Of a DNA stretch of 6,289 nucleotides, positions 6,001 to 6,289 are shown one piece after another; the first letter of the stretch is position 1, and each line of letters begins with the position of its first letter. This stretch comes from Leucothrix mucor (GTDB lineage Bacteria > Pseudomonadota > Gammaproteobacteria > Thiotrichales > Thiotrichaceae), in assembly GCA_011322515.1 (NCBI GenBank), contig DRMS01000023.1:1-6289 (forward strand). Reading direction: 5' to 3'. The translations under genes and the position numbers were made by a program. The notes beneath the pieces are model-generated. The model was not told the DNA's origin and searched no databases. It saw only the letters and a program-made list of their open reading frames with translations.

Positions 6001-6289
6001 GGTGTTCAACTTCACGCTGATTGCGATTAGGTAGCATATCAATAAAATCAATCACCACCAGACCACCTAAATCACGTAGACGCAATTGTCTGGCAATTTC
6101 ATCAGCTGCTTCAAGGTTTGTATTGAGCGCAGTTTCTTCAATACCCGCACCTTTAGTAGCGCGTGCAGAGTTAACATCAATAGAAATTAATGCTTCGGTA
6201 TGATCAATTACAATCGCCCCACCCGAAGGAAGGGTGACTTCACGATGGAAAGCTGATTCGATTTGATGCTCAACCTGATAGCGGCTAAA
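3011..6289 (-). CDS. rne: Ribonuclease E with a very long low-complexity C-terminal region (N-terminus outside window)
   Basis: The frame is open to the right edge, so the 1092 residues seen are a C-terminal part; the in-frame TTG at 6085 is internal, not a start. The first residue matches about Phe266 of E. coli RNase E, and the match is gap-free up to the zinc-link. The magnesium-binding aspartates are at local residues 38 (ISIDVNSARAT) and 81 (VVIDFIDM), equivalent to Asp303 and Asp346. The zinc-link cysteines are in CPRC (139, 142). The small domain ends near residue 224. RNase E makes single-strand endonucleolytic cuts that start mRNA decay and process rRNA and tRNA. A short helix PGLIQRIFGGLFG (283-295) resembles the E. 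coli membrane-targeting segment A. An Asn/Gln/Arg-rich tract (320-434) follows, then about 658 Lys/Thr/Ser/Ala-rich residues with internal repeats. I recognise no RhlB-, enolase- or PNPase-binding motif. With the missing ~265 residues, the full length would be near 1350, against 1061 in E. coli. Confidence 0.95.
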   Translation of the reverse strand, partial: FSRYQVEHQIESAFHREVTLPSGGAIVIDHTEALISIDVNSARATKGAGIEETALNTNLEAADEIARQLRLRDLGGLVVIDFIDMLPNRNQREVEHRLRTALKVDRARVQVGRISRFGLLEMSRQRLRPSLGESSQLVCPRCSGQGTIRGVESLALSIMRLIEEEAMKDGTHEVITQTPVHVASFLLNEKRKALAEIQAHHNIKLTVLPNHHLQTPHYEIQRIKESEVEDGETRSYKKIIKPPEQLDSVKQVEGSQKPVEAAVSNVTPATPSPIPQEKPKSSPGLIQRIFGGLFGNKTLTEGAKKEEKEAKKKSATTNKAQNRGNNNPRRRQNGRKNTNPRRNDNRQNNKQQKGNQRQQNDQQARQQNGNAKPVNKQQSQNKQQNKKSQQKKQYQDNQTQARNKQQSNQQNTRSQKNNQPAKQTANKQHNGKQPTTAKAKKQTSPSTAQNKHVNQETHSRVTPVINIPSAKNKKPVDEKKMIETPNFNDQTPLEIVIPSASKPKKLAKKKATFTAVVDKKEVNSKQDAIQTTTKKSDSKKSVAKQDKTDKRDANESSAKTPTSKTAHHKKQDTGNKGSDSEVTSATNTSDTEDKAVVATSPAKNEIEISTQPVAEKPTKMTTTHRKQTTSEKSVNAKVAIPTAKSKESDPTVEASSTTSAKQVAKKPVKKAAKTTTTRRKKTSDKTSIDANVAIPTAKSEKYDTAKPPETTASTPEVKSTETKTSKNVKKPTAASKTATTTTRRKTTAKKVTAVKPANTKNVEDATADTESRPVEKVEATKKKAVSVKKATTTRATTVKRSSSAKNKEDSNVDASISKPDVTETKIASNKTEANRKTPATSKEESTKTNSKTPEVESKEKTTNKKPVTTEKKVATKTVSKTVSTKKTTDTKVEENPTKKVPVKENKLEKKTTPVTKKTSTVLSETNKSATNKSTSKAKTVRKKESKLAKETTAVAKKDPAEVSTPAKTDTDKDSAQGSQSTENKDSIVRTTALATKETKIVEKKETEKTSKPIKKTKATAKKDSATPPSKPASKEAKARTSKDSEKADKPTEESKTDTKKNAEKDSKPATQETKAGTKKDAKKSSKTVETED
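3016..3019 (-). promoter_or_regulatory. Ribosome-binding site of the phosphatase gene, inside rne
   Basis: On the minus strand AGAGGATTAAAAATG places GAGG 7 bases before the start ATG. The GAG is the penultimate codon (Glu) of rne and the TAA is its stop codon. Ribosomes finishing rne therefore arrive at the phosphatase start, which points to translational coupling. Confidence 0.7.
3038..3262 (-). repeat. Four tandem degenerate ~19-residue repeats at the RNase E C-terminus
   Basis: Successive units of 19, 19, 18 and 19 residues begin SKPIKK, SKPASK, DKPTEE and SKPATQ, and each carries a TK- or KDx-rich second half (for example ETKAGTKKDAKKS). A partial fifth unit (SKTVETED) ends the protein. 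Positions on the plus strand, in the same order, are 3206-3262, 3149-3205, 3095-3148 and 3038-3094. The pattern is Lys-rich with alternating acidic residues, like histone H1-type tails. Confidence 0.6.
4112..4435 (-). repeat. Two 54-residue repeats in the RNase E tail
   Basis: On the minus strand, unit 1 (4435-4274) starts KMTTTHRKQT and unit 2 (4273-4112) starts KTTTTRRKKT. Both share VAIPTAKS at the same offset, and a 17-base identical stretch recurs exactly 162 bases apart (4194-4210 and 4356-4372, GACTTTGCGGTTGGTAT on the plus strand). The second halves have diverged. A further TTTTRRKTT motif occurs 66 residues after unit 2 begins, so the basic TTTTRRK core recurs at least three times. 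Confidence 0.7.
4988..5332 (-). other. Asn/Gln/Arg-rich low-complexity tract within rne
   Basis: Local residues 320-434 consist almost wholly of Asn, Gln, Lys and Arg, with early NNNPRRRQNGR-type motifs and later QQ/NK runs. Its position directly after the membrane helix matches the arginine-rich RNA-binding region (AR1) of E. coli RNase E. The N/Q content is unusually high and prion-like. RNA binding or condensate formation is an inference from composition. Confidence 0.7.
5399..5443 (-). other. Segment A-like amphipathic helix coding region within rne
   Basis: Local residues 283-297 (PGLIQRIFGGLFGNK) closely resemble the E. coli RNase E sequence PGLLSRFFGALKALF, which binds the inner membrane. 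It sits in the equivalent place, after a proline-containing linker that follows the catalytic half. This implies membrane-tethered RNase E; the function is inferred from resemblance. Confidence 0.7.

Noticed and set aside
6083..6085. TTG as a possible start codon of a shorter RNase E
   Set aside because: The frame remains open to the window edge, and the upstream 68 codons encode conserved catalytic-domain sequence, including the first magnesium-binding aspartate.

Overview
The window looks like a piece of a gammaproteobacterial chromosome with fairly low G+C (about 40% by eye). The evidence is a cydDC pair of the E. coli type and an RNase E whose catalytic core aligns with E. coli RNase E without gaps over the first ~140 visible residues. 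The genus cannot be fixed from this window. In Pseudomonas aeruginosa, as I recall, a low-molecular-weight phosphatase gene (ptpA) also lies close to rne, which fits this assignment.

Left part (1-2204, plus strand): the 3' end of cydD, cut by the window edge, followed 11 bases later by a complete cydC. Together they encode the heterodimeric ABC exporter needed to assemble cytochrome bd oxidase. No cydAB genes are in view.

Middle part (2205-2525): a convergent intergenic region. Its left part holds a 145-bp element (2177-2321) that I reconstruct as a non-autonomous miniature transposon (MITE). It has 23-bp imperfect terminal inverted repeats, a perfect 8-bp target duplication (CTTTTATC) and an internal near-perfect palindrome of two 25-bp arms. 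It landed exactly at the cydC stop codon, so the last eight residues of CydC and its present stop codon come from the element. The remaining ~200 bases hold no recognisable gene.

Right part (2526-6289, minus strand): rne, entering from beyond the right edge, then a low-molecular-weight protein tyrosine phosphatase gene 2 bases downstream. The phosphatase ribosome-binding site lies inside the last codons of rne, so the two are probably co-transcribed and translationally coupled. The visible RNase E runs to 1092 residues. It holds the DNase I-like catalytic subdomain, the zinc-link, the small domain, a membrane-helix-like segment, an Asn/Gln/Arg-rich tract, and about 660 residues of Lys/Thr/Ser-rich low-complexity sequence with internal repeats. 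That tail is much longer than, and unlike, the E. coli degradosome scaffold.

I see no CRISPR array, tRNA, rRNA or complete insertion sequence. The most notable items are the precisely delimited MITE at the cydC stop codon and the very large, repeat-built, basic C-terminal region of RNase E.
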